From: an uncultured Lachnospiraceae bacterium
Lineage (GTDB): Bacteria; Bacillota; Clostridia; Lachnospirales; Lachnospiraceae
Assembly: GCA_947651335.1 (NCBI GenBank)
Contig: CANSYV010000124.1
Location: 1-5,425, forward strand
Reading direction: 5' to 3'
DNA: 5,425 nt
Below, in pieces: positions 1 to 5,411 of the stretch. The position numbers were made by a program, and so were the translations under genes. Position 1 is the first letter of the stretch, and each line of letters opens with the position of its first letter. Below the pieces are notes generated by a model. That model did no database searches, had not been told where the DNA came from, and was given only the letters and a program-made list of their open reading frames with translations.

Positions 1-88
1 TAAAGCTTCTCCGCAAAGACAGCCTGAAACATGGAATCAATGTAAAAATTGATTCCATGTTTCAGGCTGTCTTTGCGGAGAAGCTTTA
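1..88. repeat. Perfect 41-bp inverted repeat with 6-nt loop (fold-back)
   Basis: Bases 1-41 are the exact reverse complement of bases 48-88, separated by the six bases GTAAAA at 42-47. All 41 positions pair, and the left arm begins at the first base of the window, so the repeat may extend further left. The right arm is ordinary coding sequence of the Asp23-family gene read on the minus strand; the left arm is the same sequence turned around. It lies inside a coding region and has no T-tract, so it is not a terminator. The simplest reading is a fold-back chimera (amplification or assembly) at a contig end. A true inverted duplication that breaks the gene is the alternative. Confidence 0.93.
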
Positions 89-224
89 CCAGCCCGTCCT
101 TTACACTGACAGCTGCCATTCCCACAATACCGAAGCATTCTACCGCAACACTTCCCGCATACATGGCAATTACATCTGGGTCGATGACAATCTGTCCCAG
201 TTCAGAATCTAAGCGTGCGCTCAT
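1..224 (-). CDS. Asp23/Gls24 family envelope stress response protein (YloU-like), N-terminal part, interrupted
   Basis: The start is ATG at 224, with AAGGAGG at 233-239 placed 8 nt upstream. The protein opens MSARLDSELGQIVIDPDVIA and continues with the AxYAGSVAVECFGIVGMA block (about residues 20-37) and KDGL (42-45), which I recognise as the Asp23/Gls24 family. These small cytoplasmic proteins, about 110-120 residues, are linked to envelope stress and lie next to the DAK-domain kinase gene yloV in many Firmicutes. Family-like sequence ends at KHGIN (55-59). Residues 60-61 come from the repeat loop, and from 62 on the reading frame is the antisense of residues 45-59, so this part is not real family sequence. 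The frame stays open to the window edge. Either the assembly is wrong here or the gene is broken. Family assignment is confident; the intact C-terminus is not in the window. Confidence 0.85.
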   Translation of the reverse strand, partial: MSARLDSELGQIVIDPDVIAMYAGSVAVECFGIVGMAAVSVKDGLVKLLRKDSLKHGINFYIDSMFQAVFAEKL

Positions 225-286
225 AAGGTTAACCTCCTTGATATATTTAAAAAATTATGATTTTTGGGTTATTGAAAAACAGATCC

Positions 287-2461
287 TTAATACAGCTTCT
301 TGGGCTTACTGTACAGGCTGTTCTGCTGCTGGCACCCGCTTTTCTTCGCATAAGAACGTACCTTAAAGTATGCCTGGCAGCCTCCTGTCCCGCTCACTCC
401 CGGCAGAGTACATGTTATCTTTCCATTTTTGAGCTTCGCGGTTCCTATCCTATGGTAAACTTTTTGTTTCTTTGTGCCTGTGCGCTGATATACTTTCGTG
501 CCCGCGATTTTATAGGCCACACGGTATCTGCCGTTTTTCAGCTGATACACATAATAACCGTCTGCCCGTTTGGACACATTCATAGTCAGAACAGCGTTCC
601 CACAGGCGGCAGTATTTTGTGTCTGCCAAAATCTTACTTTCCTGGGCACTTCCGGATGGGTCAGAATCTTGACGGCACTGCTGTAATCACCGTAACTTCT
701 CCTGCCGTCCGAAGATTGTCTGATGCTTCGTATCCGGAACCAGTAATCTCTGGCTGGCAGAAGCTCTCTGTTCTTATAAGAAGTTTTATTTGTCTCAGCT
801 ATTTTTACCCATTTATTTTTCTGCCTGCTGTATCGGTAAACTGCATATTGATCGGCACCGCATACCTTTTTCCATTTCACGGACGCTGTCCGGGGGGTGG
901 AAGAAAAAGAAGTGATCTTCGTCCTGCCCGGCTTCTTCAAAGGCTGGGGGGACGGGGAGGGTGTCACTTCCGGCCCCGGCTGCGGGGAAGGCGTCACCTG
1001 AGGCTTCTGCGCGTTGGCCGCCACATGGATTTGAAACGCTTCTTCTGTGCCTGCCACTGCCTGGCCGTGGGCATCGTATCCCATTATATGGACATCCAGA
1101 TCCTTGGCCGCCATTTCCTCTGTGATTTCCAGCACATGCTTAAACTCCAGTTCGGAAAAGTTATCCCAGCCGCCGCTGATACGGTTCAGAACCACGGCTT
1201 CGTCCATCTCCTGTGAAATATCACTCCCGGTGATTTCATAGTGCAGTGTACTTATTTTATTATTCAAAAGAAATGAATTTTTATCCGTTCCCGGGCCAAT
1301 TTCCTGGATATCTGCCGGGGAAATCTGAATGGGCGCGGCCACACCGTACAGGGCGATTTTATCTCCCGCCTCCGCCTGTATGCCGTCTGAAAAATCCAAA
1401 TCGTATTCAGGCACCACCGTATCATCCTGGTCATATACGCCTGTCTCACCGGAGATGTTCTCTCCCACCTCCGCCCGGGTCAGCTGGAGTTTGTCCCCTG
1501 TCTCAAAGGCTGTGATATCACTTTCCCTGCCGTCCTTTAAGATGGGTTCTCCGTACTGATAATAATAATTTACCAGGCGGCTGGCATGATTCACCACACC
1601 CTGCTGCTGAAGCCGGGCCAGTTCCACTTTGTAAGCCGTGCTGCCGCTGCTCACATTATAAATCACAAAATGTGATTTTCCCGCGGAATACTCTGCCAGA
1701 TCCGATGCCCGCATCTCTCCGGGAATCTCAAAATTCGACCCCCACCAGTTTCCGGCAAAGGGGTCATTATAGATGCGGTAACCCCGCATTCCGGCCCACT
1801 CGCTGATACGGTTCATATGGCTGTCCGGTGAAAATCTTGCCAAAAGTTTATTCTCTGTGACCCCGATGGTAATAGGGCGGTTCCACTTTATGATATTCTG
1901 GCTTCCCTGACCGTCCTGGCAGGAAACAGAAATCTCCAGCCAGTAATCCCCGGATGCCAGTACAGGGTAAGGACTGCCGCTCTCATCCAGCAGAGTCATC
2001 CCGTCGTCGATCTCCCCTTCTCCGCCGGGAATCAATGCGGCGAACCCGATATCGTCAAAATAACATTTGCTGTATCCCTGGTAAAAAGAATCCGGATTCA
2101 CACCGTCCCAGACCAGATCCGGCATCCCGCTGTTTTTGATATCTTCTGCAGAGCCCCAGGAATTAATGCTCACCGAAGTGTTTCCCTCCACCCAGAGAGG
2201 GGGATTTTTTACATTTCCCTGTACCCGGCGCACCACTTCCTGACTGCCGTAACGGTACATATTCACCGCCACCTGGCTGGCGGTATATCCAGCCGGCAGA
2301 TTGTACGTTCCCTTAACGTAAAAATTTCTCCCCGGCGCTATGGTGGACTCATGTTTCGCCGGGACATCCACCTGTATTGATGCTGAAGCCTGTGCCTGTA
2401 ACGGAGGACTGCCCAAAAGCAGCACACCGGCGGCCAGCAGCACGCGCATCCAATCCCTCAT
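287..2461 (-). CDS. Secreted protein with Pro/Ser/Thr-rich linker and two C-terminal fibronectin III-like domains
   Basis: This is a 724-residue exported protein. ATG at 2461 is preceded by AAGGAGG (2469-2475) at 7 nt. Residues 1-24 look like a signal peptide: RDWMR, a hydrophobic stretch LLAAGVLLLG, then a likely cut after AQA. There is no lipobox cysteine, no LPXTG motif and no second membrane segment, so it is probably released or held non-covalently. Residues 25-484 are a large, aromatic- and acid-rich region I do not recognise, with beta-rich character. Residues 485-511 form a linker repeating VTPSPQP / VTPSPSPQP. Residues 512-602 fit a fibronectin III domain (VKWKKVCGADQYAVYRYS, then TSY, DYWFRIRSI and YSSAVKI). 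Residues 605-724 fit a second, more diverged one with an insertion (DGYYVYQLKNGRY ... YFKVRSYAKKSG ... YSKPKKLY). Such architecture is common in Lachnospiraceae surface and secreted proteins, where these domains act as spacers or binders. The ligand or enzymatic role of the N-terminal region is unknown. Confidence 0.9.
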   Translation of the reverse strand: MRDWMRVLLAAGVLLLGSPPLQAQASASIQVDVPAKHESTIAPGRNFYVKGTYNLPAGYTASQVAVNMYRYGSQEVVRRVQGNVKNPPLWVEGNTSVSINSWGSAEDIKNSGMPDLVWDGVNPDSFYQGYSKCYFDDIGFAALIPGGEGEIDDGMTLLDESGSPYPVLASGDYWLEISVSCQDGQGSQNIIKWNRPITIGVTENKLLARFSPDSHMNRISEWAGMRGYRIYNDPFAGNWWGSNFEIPGEMRASDLAEYSAGKSHFVIYNVSSGSTAYKVELARLQQQGVVNHASRLVNYYYQYGEPILKDGRESDITAFETGDKLQLTRAEVGENISGETGVYDQDDTVVPEYDLDFSDGIQAEAGDKIALYGVAAPIQISPADIQEIGPGTDKNSFLLNNKISTLHYEITGSDISQEMDEAVVLNRISGGWDNFSELEFKHVLEITEEMAAKDLDVHIMGYDAHGQAVAGTEEAFQIHVAANAQKPQVTPSPQPGPEVTPSPSPQPLKKPGRTKITSFSSTPRTASVKWKKVCGADQYAVYRYSRQKNKWVKIAETNKTSYKNRELLPARDYWFRIRSIRQSSDGRRSYGDYSSAVKILTHPEVPRKVRFWQTQNTAACGNAVLTMNVSKRADGYYVYQLKNGRYRVAYKIAGTKVYQRTGTKKQKVYHRIGTAKLKNGKITCTLPGVSGTGGCQAYFKVRSYAKKSGCQQQNSLYSKPKKLY

Positions 2462-2500
2462 CTTTCCTCCTCCTTCTTGATCCCAAATATTCCTAAAATA

Positions 2501-2529
2501 AGTATACTATTAAGCCCTGCCAATTTCAA
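2501..2529 (-). promoter_or_regulatory. Sigma-A promoter of the secreted fibronectin III gene
   Basis: Read on the minus strand, TTGAAA (2524-2529) and TATACT (2501-2506) are separated by exactly 17 nt (2507-2523), close to the vegetative consensus. Transcription would start near 2494, leaving a leader of about 33 nt that contains the AAGGAGG site before the ATG at 2461. It is back-to-back with the rpmB promoter. Confidence 0.75.
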
Positions 2530-2542
2530 GATTTACCCAAAA

Positions 2543-2561
2543 GTTAAATTCGGTTAAATTC
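2543..2561. repeat. Two 9-bp direct repeats GTTAAATTC, period 10
   Basis: GTTAAATTC occurs at 2543-2551 and again at 2553-2561, one base apart, so the copies lie on about the same face of the helix. They sit between the two divergent promoters, upstream of both -35 boxes. This geometry suits a regulator site, but the sequence is AT-rich and may be chance. No known operator is recognised. Confidence 0.4.
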
Positions 2562-2584
2562 CATAAAGTTTTTTTCAGTTTCTC

Positions 2585-2613
2585 TTGCAAAAATAAAATT
2601 CTTCTGATAGAAT
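2585..2613 (+). promoter_or_regulatory. Sigma-A promoter of rpmB (extended -10)
   Basis: TTGCAA (2585-2590) and TAGAAT (2608-2613) are separated by 17 nt, with a TG dinucleotide at 2605-2606 giving an extended -10 element (TGATAGAAT). Transcription would begin near 2620, with a leader of about 30 nt before the start codon. That is too short for a structured ribosomal-protein leader, so none is proposed. Confidence 0.8.
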
Positions 2614-2651
2614 AGACATATTGTTGAAAAAAGTATCGAGGAGGTGCAGTG

Positions 2652-2837
2652 ATGGCAAAATGTTCCATTTGTGGAAAAGGCGTATACTTTGGTAATAAAG
2701 TAAGCCATTCCCATAGAAGGTCCAATAAAATGTGGAAACCCAATATAAAATCCGTAAGAATAAAAGTAAACAATGCTACGAAAAAGCAGTATGTATGTAC
2801 TTCATGTCTGAGATCCGGAAAAGTAGAAAGGGCTTAG
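2652..2837 (+). CDS. rpmB: 50S ribosomal protein L28, zinc-ribbon (C+) form
   Basis: This is a complete 61-residue L28, a structural protein of the large ribosomal subunit. It begins MAKCSICGKGVYFGNKVSHS, continues with the typical RRSNKMWKPN block (22-31) and ends CTSCLRSGKVERA. Two CxxC pairs, C4/C7 and C49/C52, form the zinc-binding site of the C+ type. ATG at 2652 is chosen because AGGAGG (2639-2644) lies 7 nt upstream and the family begins MAKC; an in-frame GTG at 2649 would sit only 4 nt from the ribosome binding site. It stands alone between its own promoter and terminator, divergent from the secreted protein gene and convergent with the sporulation operon. Confidence 0.98.
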   Translation: MAKCSICGKGVYFGNKVSHSHRRSNKMWKPNIKSVRIKVNNATKKQYVCTSCLRSGKVERA

Positions 2838-2868
2838 AGATTGACAGTAAATATACGGATAACCGAAT

Positions 2869-2918
2869 AGACGGCGGATTCTTTTCTGAAATGAGAGTCC
2901 ACCGTCTGTTTTATTCTG
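2869..2918 (+). terminator. Rho-independent terminator of rpmB, possibly bidirectional
   Basis: The arms 2869-2881 and 2895-2907 form a 13-position stem around a 13-nt loop, followed by GTTTTATT from 2908. Read on the plus strand there is one C/A mismatch and one U-G wobble. Read on the minus strand the same two positions become a wobble and a mismatch, giving ten unbroken pairs at the base. It lies 31 nt after the rpmB stop and 50 nt after the end of the convergent 46-aa gene, so it may serve both. The T-tract is much better on the plus side. Confidence 0.75.
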
Positions 2919-2931
2919 TCCAGACAAAGCT

Positions 2932-3072
2932 CTAAGGACAGCAAAATAAATTATAACCTGCCAAGAGGCATATAGCTGCTATCAGCACCATGATCAGACC
3001 TTTAGGAGCAATCAGGGCAATGACCATGCCAATGCCAGTAAAAAATAACGCAAGACCAGCGACACGGCGCAT
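2932..3072 (-). CDS. Small hydrophobic membrane peptide, 46 aa, function unknown
   Basis: The 46-residue peptide starts MRRVAGLALFF and ends YNLFCCP. Two hydrophobic stretches, about residues 4-22 and 25-43, are separated by a short APKG turn, suggesting a membrane hairpin or one long membrane segment. Two adjacent cysteines (44-45) lie at the C-terminus. ATG at 3072 is chosen because AGGAG (3078-3082) lies 5 nt upstream. An in-frame GTG at 3126 would add 18 residues but has no ribosome binding site. It lies 101 nt downstream of gerW on the same strand, with no clear terminator between, so it is probably the last gene of that operon or has its own weak promoter. I recall similar short peptides ending in YNLFCC in Clostridia but know no function. 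The hydrophobic pattern and start signal support a real gene. Confidence 0.65.
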   Translation of the reverse strand: MRRVAGLALFFTGIGMVIALIAPKGLIMVLIAAICLLAGYNLFCCP

Positions 3073-3173
3073 ACAAGCTCCTGCTTCCGGAGTATGCCTG
3101 CCTTTTGCAGACACACTCCCACACACTTTTACTTCTATATTTATGCGCGGACAGTCTGTTCTATGCCTGTCTG

Positions 3174-3569
3174 CTACTCATCTTTTTCCAGTTCCTCAGC
3201 GTCCTCTTCCACCGCCATATCTGTCCCGCCGCCTGAAGTGAATTTATTCACAAAATCAGGAACCATATCCAGCACTTTGGTGAGACCATCCTGATTTTTC
3301 ACATTCACCAGTTTCGTGGTGCCATTTTGTATCACCAGTACCGCGCAGGGTGTCACTTTACCGCCCATGCCGCCGCCCCCGTTATTCTTCTTATCTCCTG
3401 AGAAGGCCCCTGCCCCAATGCCAAAAGCCACATCCACCAGGGGAAGAATAATGGTATCGCCAATGTGGATGGCATCTCCCACCACTGTCCTGGCATCCAC
3501 ATAGCCTTCCATCCCTTTAAACAGCGCACTGACCGTTGATTGAAAATCATTATTGTTCTCCTGTGCCAT
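3174..3569 (-). CDS. ytfJ: GerW/YtfJ family sporulation and germination protein
   Basis: The 131-residue protein belongs to the GerW (YtfJ) family. The N-terminal helix FQSTVSALFKGMEGYVDA leads into TVVGDAI (28-34), the core GDTIILPLVDVAFGIGAG (37-54), a glycine-rich loop KKNNGGGGMGGK (60-71), VTPCAVLVI (72-80), and a helix with DMVPDFVNKF (101-110). The tail from 119 is acidic (EEDAEELEKDE). In Bacillus subtilis this forespore protein is needed for proper nutrient-receptor spore germination; its biochemistry is unclear. ATG at 3569 is chosen because GGAGG lies 5 nt upstream; the ATG at 3581 is part of that ribosome binding region and has none of its own. It follows ytfI by 32 nt, and the ytfI-ytfJ pairing is conserved in Firmicutes, which supports both assignments and a spore-forming host. 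Confidence 0.93.
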   Translation of the reverse strand: MAQENNNDFQSTVSALFKGMEGYVDARTVVGDAIHIGDTIILPLVDVAFGIGAGAFSGDKKNNGGGGMGGKVTPCAVLVIQNGTTKLVNVKNQDGLTKVLDMVPDFVNKFTSGGGTDMAVEEDAEELEKDE

Positions 3570-3601
3570 AATCTCCTCCATTTCGTTATGTTAACATTAG
3601 A

Positions 3602-4537
3602 TTAACCTGCCTGCTGCATCATCCAGCGCAGCGTTGTCTTCACATTTTTATCAAAATACAGCCTGCACGCAGCATACAGCAGCGCTGCGCCATAGACTCT
3701 TCCCCGCATCTGGACATTTCCCTCCAGAACTTTTCTGTCCCAGACCGGATTCACCGTGAGACAGCTGCGGTGGATGGGATAAGACGCGCCCAGAACAGCC
3801 AGCAGCTGTCCGGTGGCAGCCGGACTTCCCAGCCCCAGATCTACCCAGCCTTTTATTTTCTGTGGGCCTGCGTGGCGCAAAAGGGCGAGAATCTGCTGCC
3901 ATGTACGGCCAAACGCCGCTTTCGTCTCCCCTCTCCCCAGAAACTCTTTCCACAAAGTGACGGTACTGCACAGATTCCGGAGGGCTGTCATCATTCTCTT
4001 TACGCCCTCCCGGATGCTTCGGCATTTTTCTACAAGATTCCTCCAAAAACGCTTCAAAAAGTTTTCTCTGCTCTTTTTGAAAGGTGTCGGCGGGGCATCT
4101 TCTGCAATTTCAGCTTCTGGCTTCGGCTCCCGGGGCTCAGGCTCTGCGGCTGCTTCTCTGTCATACGGCAGTTTTTCCTCACTTGATTTGTCCCCGCTTG
4201 AAGAGGATTGGGCCCTGACCTGCGTTTCCCCGTCAGTCTTCTTCTTTCTGGCAGTCTTTTTCCTGACAAAAAGATTCTTCCACACTGCCGTGTCGATTCC
4301 CAACAGGCGTATCCGCACACGGGAGCCCTCACTGCCTCCAGCTACGCGCACACTGACTAACCCCAGCAGCCAGCCGGCTCTGCCGGAAATTTCCCATTTA
4401 TCAGCATCCCTTTCGGCTCTCCCCCGGTAACGGACCGGACAGAACAAAACCAGTGCCGCAGCCAAAAGTATCAGGGCCAGCAGAAAAACCAGCACAATCC
4501 CTATGCACTTAATCACCAGCCAAAGTATATGTAGCAT
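3602..4537 (-). CDS. ytfI: DUF2953 membrane-anchored protein, YtfI-like
   Basis: The 311-residue protein has one N-terminal membrane helix (about residues 4-33), then a conserved-looking beta region (34-90, VRYRGRAERDADKWEISGRAGWLLG ... VRIRLLGID, broken here). A highly charged low-complexity linker covers about 92-158, with basic KKTARKKK followed by a Glu/Pro-rich run. A basic helical part (159-225) follows, then the C-terminal DUF2953 signature: WVDLGLGSPAATGQLLAVLG (231-250), NPVWDRKVLEG (263-273) and RGRVYGAALLYAA (278-290). YtfI of Bacillus has the same layout and sits directly before ytfJ, as here. Function is not established; a membrane role in sporulation is inferred from the pairing. 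ATG at 4537 is 4 nt after the upstream stop, and its ribosome binding site AGGTG lies inside the end of that gene, so translation is probably coupled. Confidence 0.9.
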   Translation of the reverse strand: MLHILWLVIKCIGIVLVFLLALILLAAALVLFCPVRYRGRAERDADKWEISGRAGWLLGLVSVRVAGGSEGSRVRIRLLGIDTAVWKNLFVRKKTARKKKTDGETQVRAQSSSSGDKSSEEKLPYDREAAAEPEPREPKPEAEIAEDAPPTPFKKSRENFLKRFWRNLVEKCRSIREGVKRMMTALRNLCSTVTLWKEFLGRGETKAAFGRTWQQILALLRHAGPQKIKGWVDLGLGSPAATGQLLAVLGASYPIHRSCLTVNPVWDRKVLEGNVQMRGRVYGAALLYAACRLYFDKNVKTTLRWMMQQAG

Positions 4538-4541
4538 TTCT

Positions 4542-4871
4542 TCACCTGCCCTGTGCCTCCTGTAAATTCAGATATTTTTCTATGCAGAACCCTCCGGTAG
4601 CCGCATAAGTTTCCTTCAAGATCTTCTGCATCAACACACATGCCTCTTCTTTCCCCCGCGCAATGCCCATCACTTTGGGGCACCGCATATGGGCAGTCTC
4701 CTGCAATAACACAGCAGTAGATACAATCTCCATCACATTCCTGCCATTGCGGGGCAGGGTAAGGAGATAAATACCCGGTGTCGGTTTTCTCTTATTGATT
4801 CGTCCCATGGTTCTGCGTACCTGTCTTTTAGCCTTCTCTCCCACGTACAAATGTCCATACCATGTCAACAT
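4542..4871 (-). CDS. Conserved-looking 109-aa protein of unknown function, first gene of the ytfI-ytfJ operon
   Basis: I do not recognise a named family. The 109-residue protein is soluble, with no signal peptide or membrane helix. It starts MLTWYGHLYVGEKAKRQVRR, has a basic segment RINKRKPTPG (24-33), a beta-like IYLLTLPRNGRNVMEI (34-49), a hydrophobic STAVLL (51-56) and PKVMGIARGKEEACVLMQKIL (65-85, split by a turn), and ends with TYAATGGFCIEKYL (88-101). The pattern beta, helix, beta, helix suggests a small alpha/beta fold. ATG at 4871 is kept because the WYGHLYVG start looks conserved. Its ribosome binding site is weak (AGG at 4882-4884, 10 nt away). The stop codon TGA is embedded in the ribosome binding site of ytfI and only 4 nt separate the genes. 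Its position makes a spore-related role plausible but unproven. Confidence 0.85.
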   Translation of the reverse strand: MLTWYGHLYVGEKAKRQVRRTMGRINKRKPTPGIYLLTLPRNGRNVMEIVSTAVLLQETAHMRCPKVMGIARGKEEACVLMQKILKETYAATGGFCIEKYLNLQEAQGR

Positions 4872-4893
4872 GCTCTATTTACCTGCTCACTTT

Positions 4894-4923
4894 AAAGATT
4901 ACCCAATTTTTCAAAAACTAAAC
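4894..4923 (-). promoter_or_regulatory. Candidate sigma-F-type forespore promoter for the ytfI-ytfJ operon
   Basis: Read on the minus strand, GTTTA (4919-4923) and GGTAATCTTT (4894-4903) are separated by 15 nt. These match the Bacillus sigma-F pattern (GYWTA, 15-16 nt, GGNRANANTW) at all but one defined position. Transcription would begin near 4887, about 16 nt before the start codon at 4871. No good sigma-A promoter is visible between the Nudix terminator and this gene. Sigma-F control fits the known regulation of ytfJ in Bacillus, but the match is to a loose consensus. Confidence 0.4.
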
Positions 4924-4926
4924 ATC

Positions 4927-4955
4927 AAAGGGACGCCTTTTTGAAGCGCCCCTTT
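4927..4955 (-). terminator. Rho-independent terminator of the Nudix gene
   Basis: The arms 4946-4955 and 4927-4936 form a 10-bp GC-rich stem around a 9-nt loop. Read on the minus strand the only imperfection is a G-U wobble; on the plus strand it would be an A/C mismatch, so minus is the better direction. The stem begins 3 nt after the Nudix stop codon, ends in TTT, and is followed by GATGTTTAGTTTTTG. It separates the Nudix gene from the operon below. Confidence 0.75.
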
Positions 4956-4958
4956 TTC

Positions 4959-5411
4959 TCAGAAATATTTTGTACACCCCCACATATGCGCTTTTCTAAG
5001 TTCCATATACTCACCATATGCACGCTCTACAATCTGCTTTTCATTGGAAAACCGCAGCAGATGATATACTTCGTGGAACTTATAATAGCCAGAGTCAACA
5101 AAATATTCTTCCCTTTGAGGCTTACTATGATAATTGTCCGCCGTCATCAGATACCAGTGTACTTCTTTTGCAACCACGTCTTCGGGCACAGCAAAATGAT
5201 AATGGCTCCGGCCAATATACTTTACTACGGCTGCATTTACATCCGCTTCCTCTTTCACCTCCCGAAGCGCGGTTTCTTTGTACGCTTCTCCTTCTTCTAC
5301 GGTACCTTTTGGCAGCACCCATCCCTCATAGCGGTTCTTATAGGATTTGTACAGTGCCAAAATCTTCCCACGATAAATTACCACACCGCCACAGCTCGTT
5401 GCTTCAATCAT
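4959..5411 (-). CDS. Nudix hydrolase (MutT/diadenosine polyphosphate hydrolase-like)
   Basis: The complete 150-residue protein starts at ATG 5411 with AGGAGG (5419-5424) 7 nt upstream. The N-terminal strand SCGGVVIYRGKILAL and the motif WVLPKG (31-36) lead into the Nudix box: G36, five residues, E42, seven residues, then REVKEEADV (50-58). The metal-binding glutamates E51, E54 and E55 are present. The usual glycine near the end of the box is aspartate (D57). HWYLMTAD follows, then a helical C-terminal part (EVYHLLRFSNEKQIVERAYGEYMEL). The enzyme should cleave a nucleoside diphosphate linked to another group. The W-x-LPKG-x-x-E-x-GE layout resembles diadenosine polyphosphate hydrolases, but substrate cannot be assigned from sequence. 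The gene is bounded below by its own terminator; its promoter is outside the window. Confidence 0.95.
   Translation of the reverse strand: MIEATSCGGVVIYRGKILALYKSYKNRYEGWVLPKGTVEEGEAYKETALREVKEEADVNAAVVKYIGRSHYHFAVPEDVVAKEVHWYLMTADNYHSKPQREEYFVDSGYYKFHEVYHLLRFSNEKQIVERAYGEYMELRKAHMWGCTKYF

Noticed and set aside
49..366. 105-codon open frame on the plus strand starting in the palindrome
   Set aside because: It is antisense to the Asp23 gene and to the end of the secreted protein gene, with no ribosome binding site.
257..1216. 319-codon open frame on the plus strand
   Set aside because: It is antisense to the secreted fibronectin III gene, has no ribosome binding site, reads as a low-complexity Pro/Arg/Cys-rich product, and matches no family. 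The minus-strand frame has a signal peptide, domains, a promoter and a ribosome binding site.
2841..2869. TTGACA at 2841-2846 as a promoter -35 box
   Set aside because: There is no acceptable -10 box at 16-18 nt, and any transcript would run straight into the rpmB terminator.
3073..3126. GTG at 3126 as the start of the small membrane peptide
   Set aside because: There is no ribosome binding site upstream, and the added residues are polar and do not look like part of the membrane peptide. The ATG at 3072 has AGGAG at 5 nt.
3134..3162. Weak sigma-A-like promoter (AGAACA, 17 nt, TATAGA) on the minus strand before the 46-aa gene
   Set aside because: The -35 box matches only three of six consensus bases; it is too weak to annotate, although a separate promoter for the small gene cannot be excluded.
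3073..3173. Possible RNA structure or terminator between gerW and the small gene
   Set aside because: Only 4-5 bp stems without a T-tract can be drawn.
3570..3581. ATG at 3581 as the gerW start
   Set aside because: The codons from 3581 are the ribosome binding site for the ATG at 3569, and nothing resembling a ribosome binding site lies upstream of 3581.
3588..3597. Perfect 10-bp palindrome ATGTTAACAT between ytfI and gerW
   Set aside because: It is short and AT-rich, lies inside an operon with no promoter nearby, and is likely chance.
3813..4430. 205-codon open frame on the plus strand
   Set aside because: It lies wholly antisense to ytfI, which has a recognisable family signature and operon context. 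The plus-strand product is Ser/Phe/Arg-rich without motifs.
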